From positions 1 through 64,000 of the forward strand of contig NZ_JAJSON010000008.1 of the NCBI RefSeq assembly GCF_022410465.1: a stretch of DNA of 64,000 bases, read 5' to 3'. Positions 28,937 to 36,546 of the stretch are shown piece after piece. The number at the start of each line of letters is the position of its first letter. Position 1 is the first letter of the stretch. A model generated the notes under the pieces. It saw only the letters and a list, made by a program, of their open reading frames with translations, searched no databases and was not told the origin of the DNA. The translations under genes and the position numbers were made by a program. Origin of the DNA: Christiangramia crocea (GTDB lineage: Bacteria; Bacteroidota; Bacteroidia; Flavobacteriales; Flavobacteriaceae).

Positions 28937-29623
28937 ATGATCAGTCTTGTTATTCCAGTCTATAATGAAGAAGAGCAGCTTCCGGTTCTTTTAAACCATC
29001 TGGAAAAGGTTTCAGCTGGTAATATTTCAGAAATTATAATCGTTGATGGTGGTAGTAATGATGGTACGGCAGAGGTTGTAAAAAATTTCGAAAAAACAGT
29101 TTATATAAATTCAGAAAAGGGACGTGCTATTCAAATGAATAAAGGTGCACAGGCCGCGAATTCTGATATTCTCTATTTCCTTCATGCAGATAGTCTTCCG
29201 CCGGAGGAATTCGATAAACTTATCCTGGAGCAGGTAGAAAAAGCTAATAAAGCCGGTTGTTTTCAGATGAAGTTCGATAAGGACCACTGGTGGCTTAATT
29301 TAATGGGTTGGCTTACAAGAGTAAATCATATCTCCTGCCGGGGTGGTGATCAGTCTCTTTTTGTGGAAAAGGAACTTTTTGAAAAGATCGGAGGCTTTGA
29401 TGAATCCTATAAGGTCTATGAAGATAACGAGATCGTAAAACGTTTGTATGAGCAGAACCAATTTGTGATCATAAAGAGCTGGCTTACAACATCAGCACGC
29501 CTTTACGAAAAATTGGGCGTATGGAAAACACAGCTTCTTTTTGTGGAGATCTACTGGAAAAGAAGGTTCGGTGCAACAGCCGAGGAACTCTACACTCACT
29601 ACTACAGGAGGCTTAATTCCTGA
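28937..29623 (+). CDS. Family 2 glycosyltransferase (TIGR04283-type, arsenosugar-associated)
   Basis: GT-A fold glycosyltransferase of 228 residues. It opens SLVIPVYNEEEQLPVLLNHL, then IIVDGGSNDGTAEVV, the metal-binding acidic pair within LYFLHADSLPP, and the acceptor region CRGGDQSLFVEKELFEKIGG with FDESYKVYEDNEIVKRL. ATG 28937 is 7 bp after the DUF547 stop, so the genes are co-transcribed. Members of this group accompany arsS/arsM and are thought to move the arsenoribose or decorate it; donor and acceptor are unknown. The end overlaps the convergent glycosidase gene by 11 bp. Confidence 0.85.
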   Translation: MISLVIPVYNEEEQLPVLLNHLEKVSAGNISEIIIVDGGSNDGTAEVVKNFEKTVYINSEKGRAIQMNKGAQAANSDILYFLHADSLPPEEFDKLILEQVEKANKAGCFQMKFDKDHWWLNLMGWLTRVNHISCRGGDQSLFVEKELFEKIGGFDESYKVYEDNEIVKRLYEQNQFVIIKSWLTTSARLYEKLGVWKTQLLFVEIYWKRRFGATAEELYTHYYRRLNS

Positions 29624-30644
29624 ATTTCCTGTAATATTCCCTAACCACCTTTTCGGCAGGTTTATTTTGTGGTGTAAAGCGATTGTTCTCAATTCCTCCC
29701 GCTTCTTCATGCTGATGCCATTTCCATAAAAAACCTCCTGCAAACCAGTTCTCGGTCCAGAACTCTTCGTAGATTACAGAAAGTGCCCTTGCCTGCAGGT
29801 TATGGTTTATACTACTGATCTCTCTTTCCGAATTCCAGGGTTCTTTTAACGCGAAATCAACATTTCGGTAACCATATTCGGTAAACATAACCGGAATACG
29901 ATGAGTGGAAGAAAGTTCTTTAAGCATTTCTTTGTGCTGTTTCCAGCCTTCCTGAATTTCTTCCTGGTTTGGGGATATTTTTTCACTTAAGGGGAAATAG
30001 GCGTCTGCACCAATATAGTCGAGGTCTTCCCAGATATCAGTTTTATCCACTTTATCCCAGTTCTCAGCATAGACTAATTTGCCATCGTATGTCATTCTTA
30101 ATTCGGCGATCAGATCCTTCCAGAATTCCGGTCGTTCATTCACGAAATTGAATAGTTCCGTTCCAATACAAAACAGTTCAACATTATGTTCTGCGGCAAT
30201 GGAAGCATACAAAAGAATATATTGGCGATATGAAGATTCAAACTTTTTCCAGTCCGCTTCAGAAGAAAAATCAAGATCTCCCGTAAACTGCCCGTTCCTT
30301 ATCCAGATCTGAGGTTTTACCATGATCTTAAGATTCCTTGCCTGAACCAGTTTAATAGCCTGCTCAATCCCTTCTGCCCTTTCTCCAAACCATTGTCTAT
30401 CAAGATTAAAATAAAGTTCGGCTTCATTGGTGTGCCGCATAAAGGCAAAGGGCATGAGAGCGACTGCATTTGAGTTTATATCAAGGATTTTTTCAATATG
30501 ATCTTTAGTAAGACTATCCCTGGAAGCAACCAGGCTCAGGCCATTCAACTTTTTAGCATTGAGGGGAATATCAGCCTGGCAGGAACATAAAAATGTTCCG
30601 ACTATATAAATGAAAAGTTTAAAATGCTTTTTCGGCAGGGTCAT
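29613..30644 (-). CDS. GH113-like glycoside hydrolase lipoprotein
   Basis: A predicted lipoprotein (FLCSC lipobox, Cys at about residue 22) with a TIM-barrel glycosidase domain. ALMPFAFMRHTNEAE, LKIMVKPQIWIRNG, FCIGTELFNF (candidate acid/base Glu), LDYIGADAYFPL and PVMFTEYGYRNVD (candidate nucleophile Glu) match the beta-strand ends expected for GH113 mannanase-like enzymes. 343 residues. It is antisense to the surrounding arsenosugar genes and overlaps the GT2 gene tail-to-tail. A role in trimming an arsenosugar glycan is possible but speculative. Confidence 0.78.
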   Translation of the reverse strand: MTLPKKHFKLFIYIVGTFLCSCQADIPLNAKKLNGLSLVASRDSLTKDHIEKILDINSNAVALMPFAFMRHTNEAELYFNLDRQWFGERAEGIEQAIKLVQARNLKIMVKPQIWIRNGQFTGDLDFSSEADWKKFESSYRQYILLYASIAAEHNVELFCIGTELFNFVNERPEFWKDLIAELRMTYDGKLVYAENWDKVDKTDIWEDLDYIGADAYFPLSEKISPNQEEIQEGWKQHKEMLKELSSTHRIPVMFTEYGYRNVDFALKEPWNSEREISSINHNLQARALSVIYEEFWTENWFAGGFLWKWHQHEEAGGIENNRFTPQNKPAEKVVREYYRKFRN

Positions 30645-30751
30645 GTCTCAGCTATTATTTAAGCACAGTACTTGGGATTCTGGCTATTTTCTGCTTACTT
30701 TACTCGAATACAGTTCTGGCAAAATCAGCCTTGCCAAATTATGAAAAATTA

Positions 30752-32038
30752 ATGGAGCATATCGTAATTATTGGAAATGGCATTTCCGGGATCACTGCCG
30801 CCAGGCATATCCGGAAAAGATCTGATAACAGGATCACTGTGATCTCTGCTGAATCTGACTTTTTCTTTTCCCGTACCGCCCTTATGTATGTCTATATGGG
30901 CCATATGAAGTGGGAACATCTGAAACCTTATGAAGACTGGTTCTGGGAAAAGAACAGGATTGAGTTGAAGAATGCCTGGGTTGAAAATATCGATTTTGAT
31001 AAAAAGGAGCTTAATTTTTCTGAAGGGGATTCTATGACTTATGATAAACTGGTGCTGGCGACCGGCTCGGTCTATAACAAATTTGGCTGGGAAGGTGAAG
31101 ACCTTGAAGGCGTACAGGGACTGGTGAGTAAACAGGATCTGGAACTGCTTGAGAAGAATACAAAATTCACAAAAAAGGCGGTCATTGTCGGTGGCGGACT
31201 GATAGGCGTTGAACTTGCTGAAATGCTGCGTACCAGAAAGATCGAAGTGACTTTCCTTGTGCGTGAGCAGGCTTTCTGGCATAATGTTTTGCCTCTTCCT
31301 GAAGGTGAGATGATATCCGATCATATTAAAGCCCACGGCATAGACCTAAGACATAATGTTGAACTTGATAAGATCCTTTCTGACGGAAACGGTAGAGTGA
31401 GGGCAGTAACTACCAGTGAAGGTGAAGAAATTGAATGCCAGTTAGTAGGTTTATGTACAGGTGTACGTCCCAATATTGAGTTTTTAAGGGATACTCCGCT
31501 GGAGACAGATAAAGGCATACTTGTCAATGAATATCTGGAAACGAATATCCCTGATGTATATGCCATTGGTGATTGTGTGCAGCATCGCCAGATTTCTGGT
31601 GGAAGAAAAGCTGTTGAACAGGTATGGTATACCGGCAGGATCATGGGGGAAACACTCGCGCAAACTTTAACGGGAAACCCCACGAAATATACTCCCGGGA
31701 ACTGGTTCAATTCAGCTAAATTCTTTGATATAGAATATCAGACCTATGGCTGGGTTTTACCAAAATCCACGGCCAACGAATCACATTTTTACTGGCAGCA
31801 CCGCAAGGAACTTAAGGCCATTACCATTGCATATAATAAGGATTCGGGGGAATTTATAGGGATCAATACTTTTGGAATCAGGATGCGGCATGAAGTTCTC
31901 GATAAATGGCTTACCGAAAAGAAGAGCATAGAGTTCGTTCTGGCCAATCTGAAACAGGCCAATTTCGATCCCGAATTCTACGACCACCATGAAAAGGAAA
32001 TTTTCAGAAGTTTTAAGAATAATCTACAGGAAGCATAA
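30752..32038 (+). CDS. NAD(P)/FAD-dependent oxidoreductase
   Basis: Two-dinucleotide-binding-domain flavoprotein resembling NirB-type or rubredoxin-reductase-like enzymes. The FAD-binding GxGxxG is in IVIIGNGISGITAARHIRKR, the NAD(P) site in AVIVGGGLIGVELAEMLRTR, and the second FAD motif in DVYAIGDCVQHRQ. ATG 30752 (MEHIVIIGNG) is the start; the upstream in-frame TTG would add seven residues before the Rossmann strand. 428 residues. The next non-mobile gene is a polyferredoxin, so the pair may pass electrons from NAD(P)H to a membrane iron-sulfur protein. Confidence 0.9.
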   Translation: MEHIVIIGNGISGITAARHIRKRSDNRITVISAESDFFFSRTALMYVYMGHMKWEHLKPYEDWFWEKNRIELKNAWVENIDFDKKELNFSEGDSMTYDKLVLATGSVYNKFGWEGEDLEGVQGLVSKQDLELLEKNTKFTKKAVIVGGGLIGVELAEMLRTRKIEVTFLVREQAFWHNVLPLPEGEMISDHIKAHGIDLRHNVELDKILSDGNGRVRAVTTSEGEEIECQLVGLCTGVRPNIEFLRDTPLETDKGILVNEYLETNIPDVYAIGDCVQHRQISGGRKAVEQVWYTGRIMGETLAQTLTGNPTKYTPGNWFNSAKFFDIEYQTYGWVLPKSTANESHFYWQHRKELKAITIAYNKDSGEFIGINTFGIRMRHEVLDKWLTEKKSIEFVLANLKQANFDPEFYDHHEKEIFRSFKNNLQEA

Positions 32039-32046
32039 AAATGTAA

Positions 32047-32078
32047 AGACCTCACTGGTCTTAAAACCTGTGAGGTTT
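32047..32078. repeat. Left imperfect palindrome flanking the REP-type transposase
   Basis: AGACCTCACTGGTCTT followed at once by AAAACCTGTGAGGTTT: 16-nt arms with three mismatches. The right arm is nearly the same as the right arm of the perfect palindrome downstream of the transposase (32663-32695). It is therefore a diverged copy of the same REP-like unit. Confidence 0.8.
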
Positions 32079-32089
32079 AACTAAGAAAG

Positions 32090-32659
32090 ATGCAATACGA
32101 ACCATTGATAGCAGACAGATATTACCACGTTTTTAACCGTGGTAATAACAAACAGCAGATTTTCTTTGAAAGGGAGAATTATCATTATTTTTTAAAACTC
32201 ATTAAAAAATATCTGGTCCCTGTTTGCGATGTCTACGCCTATTGCTTAATAAGTAATCACTTCCATTTACTCATAAAAACAAAAGGGGAGATTGCTGATA
32301 AGGCTATTTCCCAGGCTTTCTCTAATTGTTTTAACTCTTATACAAAAGCCATTAATAAATCTTATAATAGAAGTGGGAGCTTGTTTCAGGATAGGTTTAA
32401 AAGAAAAGTGGTGCAAGAGGAGAAGTATTTGCGTAAGTTGATTATTTATATTCATTTGAACCCGGAGCTTCATCAATTAATTGAAGATTTTACCAATTAT
32501 GATTTCTCTTCTTTTAAAAGTTTCCTGACGGTAAAACCAAGTTTATTGAAAAGAGAGGAAGTTCTAGGTCTTTTTGGTGACCTCGAGAATTTTAAGTTTG
32601 TACATGCAGAACGAAATTTTGAAATTGAACAAAACAAAGAGGAGCTATTCTTAGAATAA
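32090..32659 (+). mobile_element. REP-associated tyrosine transposase (RAYT, Y1_Tnp) gene
   Basis: A 189-residue single-domain transposase of the IS200/Y1 superfamily. It starts RYYHVFNRGNNKQQIFFERE and has the HUH motif SNHFHLLIK, followed by a helix with RSGSLFQDRFKRKVV and YLRKLIIYIHLNPE, where the catalytic Tyr is expected. RAYTs move or copy REP palindromes rather than themselves. Palindromes of the same sequence flank the gene on both sides (32047-32078 and 32663-32695). It interrupts the arsenosugar cluster between the flavoprotein and polyferredoxin genes. Confidence 0.88.
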
Positions 32660-32662
32660 AGG

Positions 32663-32695
32663 AGACCTCACAGGTTTTTAAAACCTGTGAGGTCT
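32663..32695. repeat. Right perfect palindrome (REP-like) after the transposase
   Basis: AGACCTCACAGGTTTT - T - AAAACCTGTGAGGTCT: two 16-nt arms that are perfectly complementary around one base, followed by an A tract on the + strand. It is the presumed REP target of the RAYT and may also end transcription. It shares its right arm with the left-flank copy. Confidence 0.88.
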
Positions 32696-32708
32696 AAAAA
32701 AAAATTAT

Positions 32709-34292
32709 ATGAGCAGACTAGAACATAATATGGCAATGACGGGGGATGCGCCCGCCACACTTTCGGGAAAGCAGAAACTGGCTACCGGAATTGGCGTCGC
32801 AGGTTTATTTATACTAATACTTGCCATTGCTAATGTCAATTTTCCTAATAAAACCCTGTTTCTTTCTCTTTCTTTAGGTCTTATTGCCGCGGGAACCATC
32901 ATTTTCGCCAATGATGCTTACCTGGGAAAACACAAAGGGGTAAAAAATGATGGAATCTGGTTCCGGTCTATGACGGGCCGGGGTTTCTGGGCCTGGATCG
33001 CGGGGATTTCCCTGACTCTTTTTTACATTGTTTTATACTGGTATCCCGAGTATTTAGGTTTGAATCCTGATGGGGAGAACACCGGGATAGTTGCCTTATT
33101 CGATCCCCTGAGCAAACTGATCAATGGCGGCCCTGCGAGTCAGTGGTTTGTTTATGGAACGCTGTATACCCTGGCGATCCTGGTCTTTGGATATAAGTTC
33201 ATTCTTAAATACCGCCACAACAGGTATGAGGTGATAAGAACTTTTTCGGTCATGTTCTTTCAGCTTGGTTTTGCCTTTTTGATCCCTGAGATTCTGATCA
33301 GGTTAAATAAGCCTTATTATGACTTCAAGAATATCTGGCCGCTTAATTATGACCTTTTTGCCGGATATAAACTTGAGGAATTTCTTTCCGCCGGGAACCT
33401 GGGAATGTTCATGCTGATCTTTGGAATTGTTTCCATCTTTGTGATTACTCCCATCCTTACCTATAAATATGGAAAACGATGGTATTGTTCCTGGGTGTGT
33501 GGATGTGGAGGACTTGCCGAAACTGCCGGTGACCCGTACCGGCATCTGTCAGATAAGTCACTTTTTGCCTGGAAAGTGGAGCGCTGGGTGATACATAGCG
33601 TTCTGGTCTTTGTAACGGTAATGACTATCGCAGTTGTCTATAGTTTCCTGGGTGATGAGTCCCAGGGATACTGGCTAACCAAAGATGTTTTCCTTTGGGC
33701 CAGCGCTCTATTGCTTACCCTGGTTTTTGCACTTATCATGATCTTTAAAAGAGAAGAGCTTGCAAAAGACGCTAAAATAGGAGCGGTCTCCTATTTCGTG
33801 ATCATACTGGCCATCATAGGGATCAATTATTTCAGCGGGAATTACAAGATCTTCTTCTTTGATGCCTACCTGTTAAGACAATGGTACGGATTCCTGATTG
33901 GTGCTGCTTTTTCAGGGGTTATCGGGGTTGGCTTTTATCCAATCTTCGGAAGTCGTGTGTGGTGCCGTTTTGGTTGTCCTTTTGCAGCGATCCTGGGAAT
34001 GCAGCAACGGCTTTTCTCCAAATTCAGGATAACCACTAATGGAGGACAGTGTATCTCCTGTGGGAATTGTTCCGTTTACTGTGAGATGGGTATCGATGTA
34101 CGCGCATATGCTCAGAAAGGTCAGAATATTGTAAGATCCAGTTGTGTAGGCTGCGGAATCTGTTCAGCGGTATGTCCCAGAGGTGTGCTGAAACTTGAGA
34201 ATGGTTCAAGAAAGGACAGGATCAGATCTGAGGAAGCTGTGATGAGCGATAATGTAGATCTGATGGATTTAATCGACGAGAGTAGTAAATAA
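32709..34292 (+). CDS. Membrane-bound polyferredoxin (NapH/CcoG-like 4Fe-4S protein)
   Basis: A 527-residue integral membrane protein with about eight to nine helices and cytoplasmic cysteine clusters. WYCSWVCGCGG (about residue 260) and WCRFGCPFAAILG (about 418) are NapH-type CxxxC(x)P loops. The C-terminal ferredoxin domain has CISCGNCSVYCEMG and SSCVGCGICSAVCPRG, two 4Fe-4S sites. It probably carries electrons across or along the membrane from the neighbouring flavoprotein. Similar proteins recur with arsenosugar genes in Bacteroidota. The start ATG lies 14 bp after the REP palindrome. Confidence 0.85.
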   Translation: MSRLEHNMAMTGDAPATLSGKQKLATGIGVAGLFILILAIANVNFPNKTLFLSLSLGLIAAGTIIFANDAYLGKHKGVKNDGIWFRSMTGRGFWAWIAGISLTLFYIVLYWYPEYLGLNPDGENTGIVALFDPLSKLINGGPASQWFVYGTLYTLAILVFGYKFILKYRHNRYEVIRTFSVMFFQLGFAFLIPEILIRLNKPYYDFKNIWPLNYDLFAGYKLEEFLSAGNLGMFMLIFGIVSIFVITPILTYKYGKRWYCSWVCGCGGLAETAGDPYRHLSDKSLFAWKVERWVIHSVLVFVTVMTIAVVYSFLGDESQGYWLTKDVFLWASALLLTLVFALIMIFKREELAKDAKIGAVSYFVIILAIIGINYFSGNYKIFFFDAYLLRQWYGFLIGAAFSGVIGVGFYPIFGSRVWCRFGCPFAAILGMQQRLFSKFRITTNGGQCISCGNCSVYCEMGIDVRAYAQKGQNIVRSSCVGCGICSAVCPRGVLKLENGSRKDRIRSEEAVMSDNVDLMDLIDESSK

Positions 34293-34307
34293 ATGCCAAG
34301 CTTGTTC

Positions 34308-34315
34308 TAAATTTG
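34308..34315 (+). promoter_or_regulatory. Candidate -7 element before the glycosyltransferase module
   Basis: TAAATTTG matches TAnnTTTG and would give a start near 34322, about 30 nt before the GT2 gene. No convincing TTTG lies 19 nt upstream, so it may be weak or regulated. Confidence 0.35.
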
Positions 34316-34351
34316 CGCCCTTAAACTTCGCATAAAATAGAAACCAACTGC

Positions 34352-35044
34352 ATGCCCCAGCATATAAAAGTTATAATCCCGGCCTTTAACGAAGCTGATT
34401 CAATTGCCCATGTTATTGGTGATATCCCTGATTTCGTGGAAGAGGTGATCGTGGTGAACAATAATTCCAGCGATGATACCGAAAAGAATGCGGCGCAGGC
34501 GGGAGCTACTGTTCTTACCGAGAAAAGAAAGGGGTATGGCTATGCATGCTTAAAGGGGATGGATTATATCGCTTCTCAAAAGCCGAAACCGGATATTATT
34601 GTGTTCCTGGATGGGGATTATTCTGATCATCCTGAGGAAATGGGCAGGGTGCTGCAACCGATTATTGAAGAAGATAAAGACTTTGTAGTGGGAGCCCGGG
34701 TGAAGAGATGGAGGGAAAAAGGTTCAATGACCGTTCCGCAGATATTTGGTAACTGGCTGGCCACAACCCTGATGAAATTATTTTTTGGTTCCACCTTTAC
34801 CGATCTTGGTCCCTTCAGGGCGATTAAATATGAAAAACTGATTCAGCTGGAAATGCAGGATAAAACTTATGGCTGGACGGTTGAAATGCAACTCAAGGCT
34901 TTACGACAAAACCTAAGCTATGCCGAGGTGCCGGTGCACTATAAAAATCGTATTGGCTTCTCAAAAGTTTCAGGAACTGTGAAAGGTGCTATCTTTGCAG
35001 GAATAAAGATCCTCGGCTGGATTTTTAAATATAGTTTTAAATGA
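34352..35044 (+). CDS. Family 2 glycosyltransferase (polyprenyl-phosphate type)
   Basis: GT-A enzyme of 230 residues resembling dolichyl-phosphate glucose/mannose synthases: VIIPAFNEADSIAHVIGDI, VVNNNSSDDTEKNA, the DxD in IVFLDGDYSDHPEEM, and FTDLGPFRAIKYEKL near the acceptor site. It lacks C-terminal membrane helices apart from a weak amphipathic end. Its stop overlaps the next gene by 4 bp (ATGA). It probably makes a polyprenyl-phosphate sugar used by the GT-C mannosyltransferase two genes downstream; that link is inferred. Confidence 0.85.
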   Translation: MPQHIKVIIPAFNEADSIAHVIGDIPDFVEEVIVVNNNSSDDTEKNAAQAGATVLTEKRKGYGYACLKGMDYIASQKPKPDIIVFLDGDYSDHPEEMGRVLQPIIEEDKDFVVGARVKRWREKGSMTVPQIFGNWLATTLMKLFFGSTFTDLGPFRAIKYEKLIQLEMQDKTYGWTVEMQLKALRQNLSYAEVPVHYKNRIGFSKVSGTVKGAIFAGIKILGWIFKYSFK

Positions 35045-36516
35045 TAGATTTAGCGGTAATTACAATTTATACTCTTGCCTTACTCGTTATCTTTATTTAT
35101 AGCCTTTCCCAGCTTCATCTGCTTTTCAATTATCTAAAGGCCATAAGAGCTACAGATGATTCAGAGAAATTTGATTTTTCGGGCAAAGATGAATTGCCGC
35201 AAGTAACCATTCAGCTCCCTCTGTATAATGAATACTATGTAGTGGAGCGACTTTTAAGAAATATCGCTCAGATCAATTACCCTAAAAACAAACTGGAGAT
35301 ACAGGTGCTGGATGATTCTAACGATCATTCCGTGGAAAAGACCAGAGACCTGGTGTCAGAGATCAGTTCAAAGGGATTCGATATACAGCATATTAGAAGA
35401 ATTGATAGAGAAGGTTTTAAAGCCGGAGCCCTGAAGGAGGGACTGAAAATTGCAAAAGGAGAGTTTATCGCGGTTTTTGATTCCGATTTTATGCCTGGCG
35501 AAGACTGGCTTTTAAAGACCCTTCCCTATTTTAAGAATGAAAAGATTGGCGTGGTGCAGACCCGCTGGGGGCATTTAAATCGGGATTATTCCCTGCTGAC
35601 TAGGATACAGGCCTTTGCACTAGACTTTCACTTTATCCTGGAGCAGACAGGCAGGAACTTTGGTCGCAATTTCATCAATTTTAATGGTACCGCTGGTATC
35701 TGGCGTAAGGAGTGCATTATAGATGCAGGAAACTGGAGCGGGGATACCTTAACGGAAGATCTTGACCTTAGTTACCGTGCACAAATGAAAAATTGGGAAT
35801 TCAAGTATCTTGAGGATGTGGAAACCCCGGCTGAACTACCGGTAGTCATCAGCGCGGCGAGGAGTCAGCAATTCAGATGGAATAAGGGCGCTGCCGAAAA
35901 CTTCAGAAAGAACTACGGAAAACTCCTTAAAGATCCTTCGGTTTCATTCAGTACCAAGTTCCACGGTTTCTTCCATTTGCTTAATTCCAGTATGTTCCTG
36001 ATTGTACTGCTGCTGGCTGTAATGAGTGTTCCCGTACTATACATAAAAAATACAAATCCCGATTTTAGCTTGTATTTCAATGTGCTGGCGGCATTTGCCG
36101 TGAGTACAGTAATCTTCTTTGCCTGTTATTATGTGGCCTATGTAAAAATTCACGGAAAAGGAATAAAGAATTTTTTCAGGTTCATTGGAATGTTCTTTAC
36201 CTTTTTTTCAATCGCGATGGGCTTCTCGGTACATAATTCCCTGGCTGTGCTGGAAGGTCATTTCGGAAAGAAATCTGAATTTATCAGGACCCCCAAGTTC
36301 AATATAAATTCTTTGAAGGATAGCTGGAAAGGGAACAGGTACCTTAACAATAAATTTTCGGCTAATCTTATTATTGAAATATTGCTCTTTCTCTATTTTG
36401 GCTTTGCGATATTCAGTGCCTTTAAACTGAATGAATACGGCTTGCTTTTATTCCATCTAATGCTTTTCAGTGGCTTTGGTTTTGTGGTTTTTAAAAGCCT
36501 GAAAGCTGAAGTTTGA
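35041..36516 (+). CDS. Processive family 2 glycosyltransferase, cellulose-synthase-like
   Basis: Membrane glycosyltransferase of 491 residues. One N-terminal helix is followed by a cytoplasmic GT-A domain: TIQLPLYNEYYVVERLLRNI, LDDSNDHSVEKT, the DxD in VFDSDFMPGEDW, TEDLDLSYRAQ as the catalytic TED, and the QxxRW motif in SQQFRWNKGAAENF. Four or five C-terminal helices complete it. The motif set is that of cellulose/glucomannan synthase-like enzymes, so a beta-linked glycan is likely; the sugar is not known. Confidence 0.87.
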   Translation: MIDLAVITIYTLALLVIFIYSLSQLHLLFNYLKAIRATDDSEKFDFSGKDELPQVTIQLPLYNEYYVVERLLRNIAQINYPKNKLEIQVLDDSNDHSVEKTRDLVSEISSKGFDIQHIRRIDREGFKAGALKEGLKIAKGEFIAVFDSDFMPGEDWLLKTLPYFKNEKIGVVQTRWGHLNRDYSLLTRIQAFALDFHFILEQTGRNFGRNFINFNGTAGIWRKECIIDAGNWSGDTLTEDLDLSYRAQMKNWEFKYLEDVETPAELPVVISAARSQQFRWNKGAAENFRKNYGKLLKDPSVSFSTKFHGFFHLLNSSMFLIVLLLAVMSVPVLYIKNTNPDFSLYFNVLAAFAVSTVIFFACYYVAYVKIHGKGIKNFFRFIGMFFTFFSIAMGFSVHNSLAVLEGHFGKKSEFIRTPKFNINSLKDSWKGNRYLNNKFSANLIIEILLFLYFGFAIFSAFKLNEYGLLLFHLMLFSGFGFVVFKSLKAEV

Positions 36517-36546
36517 TTAATTTAGCAGGAAGCTGACCAGATTCCC

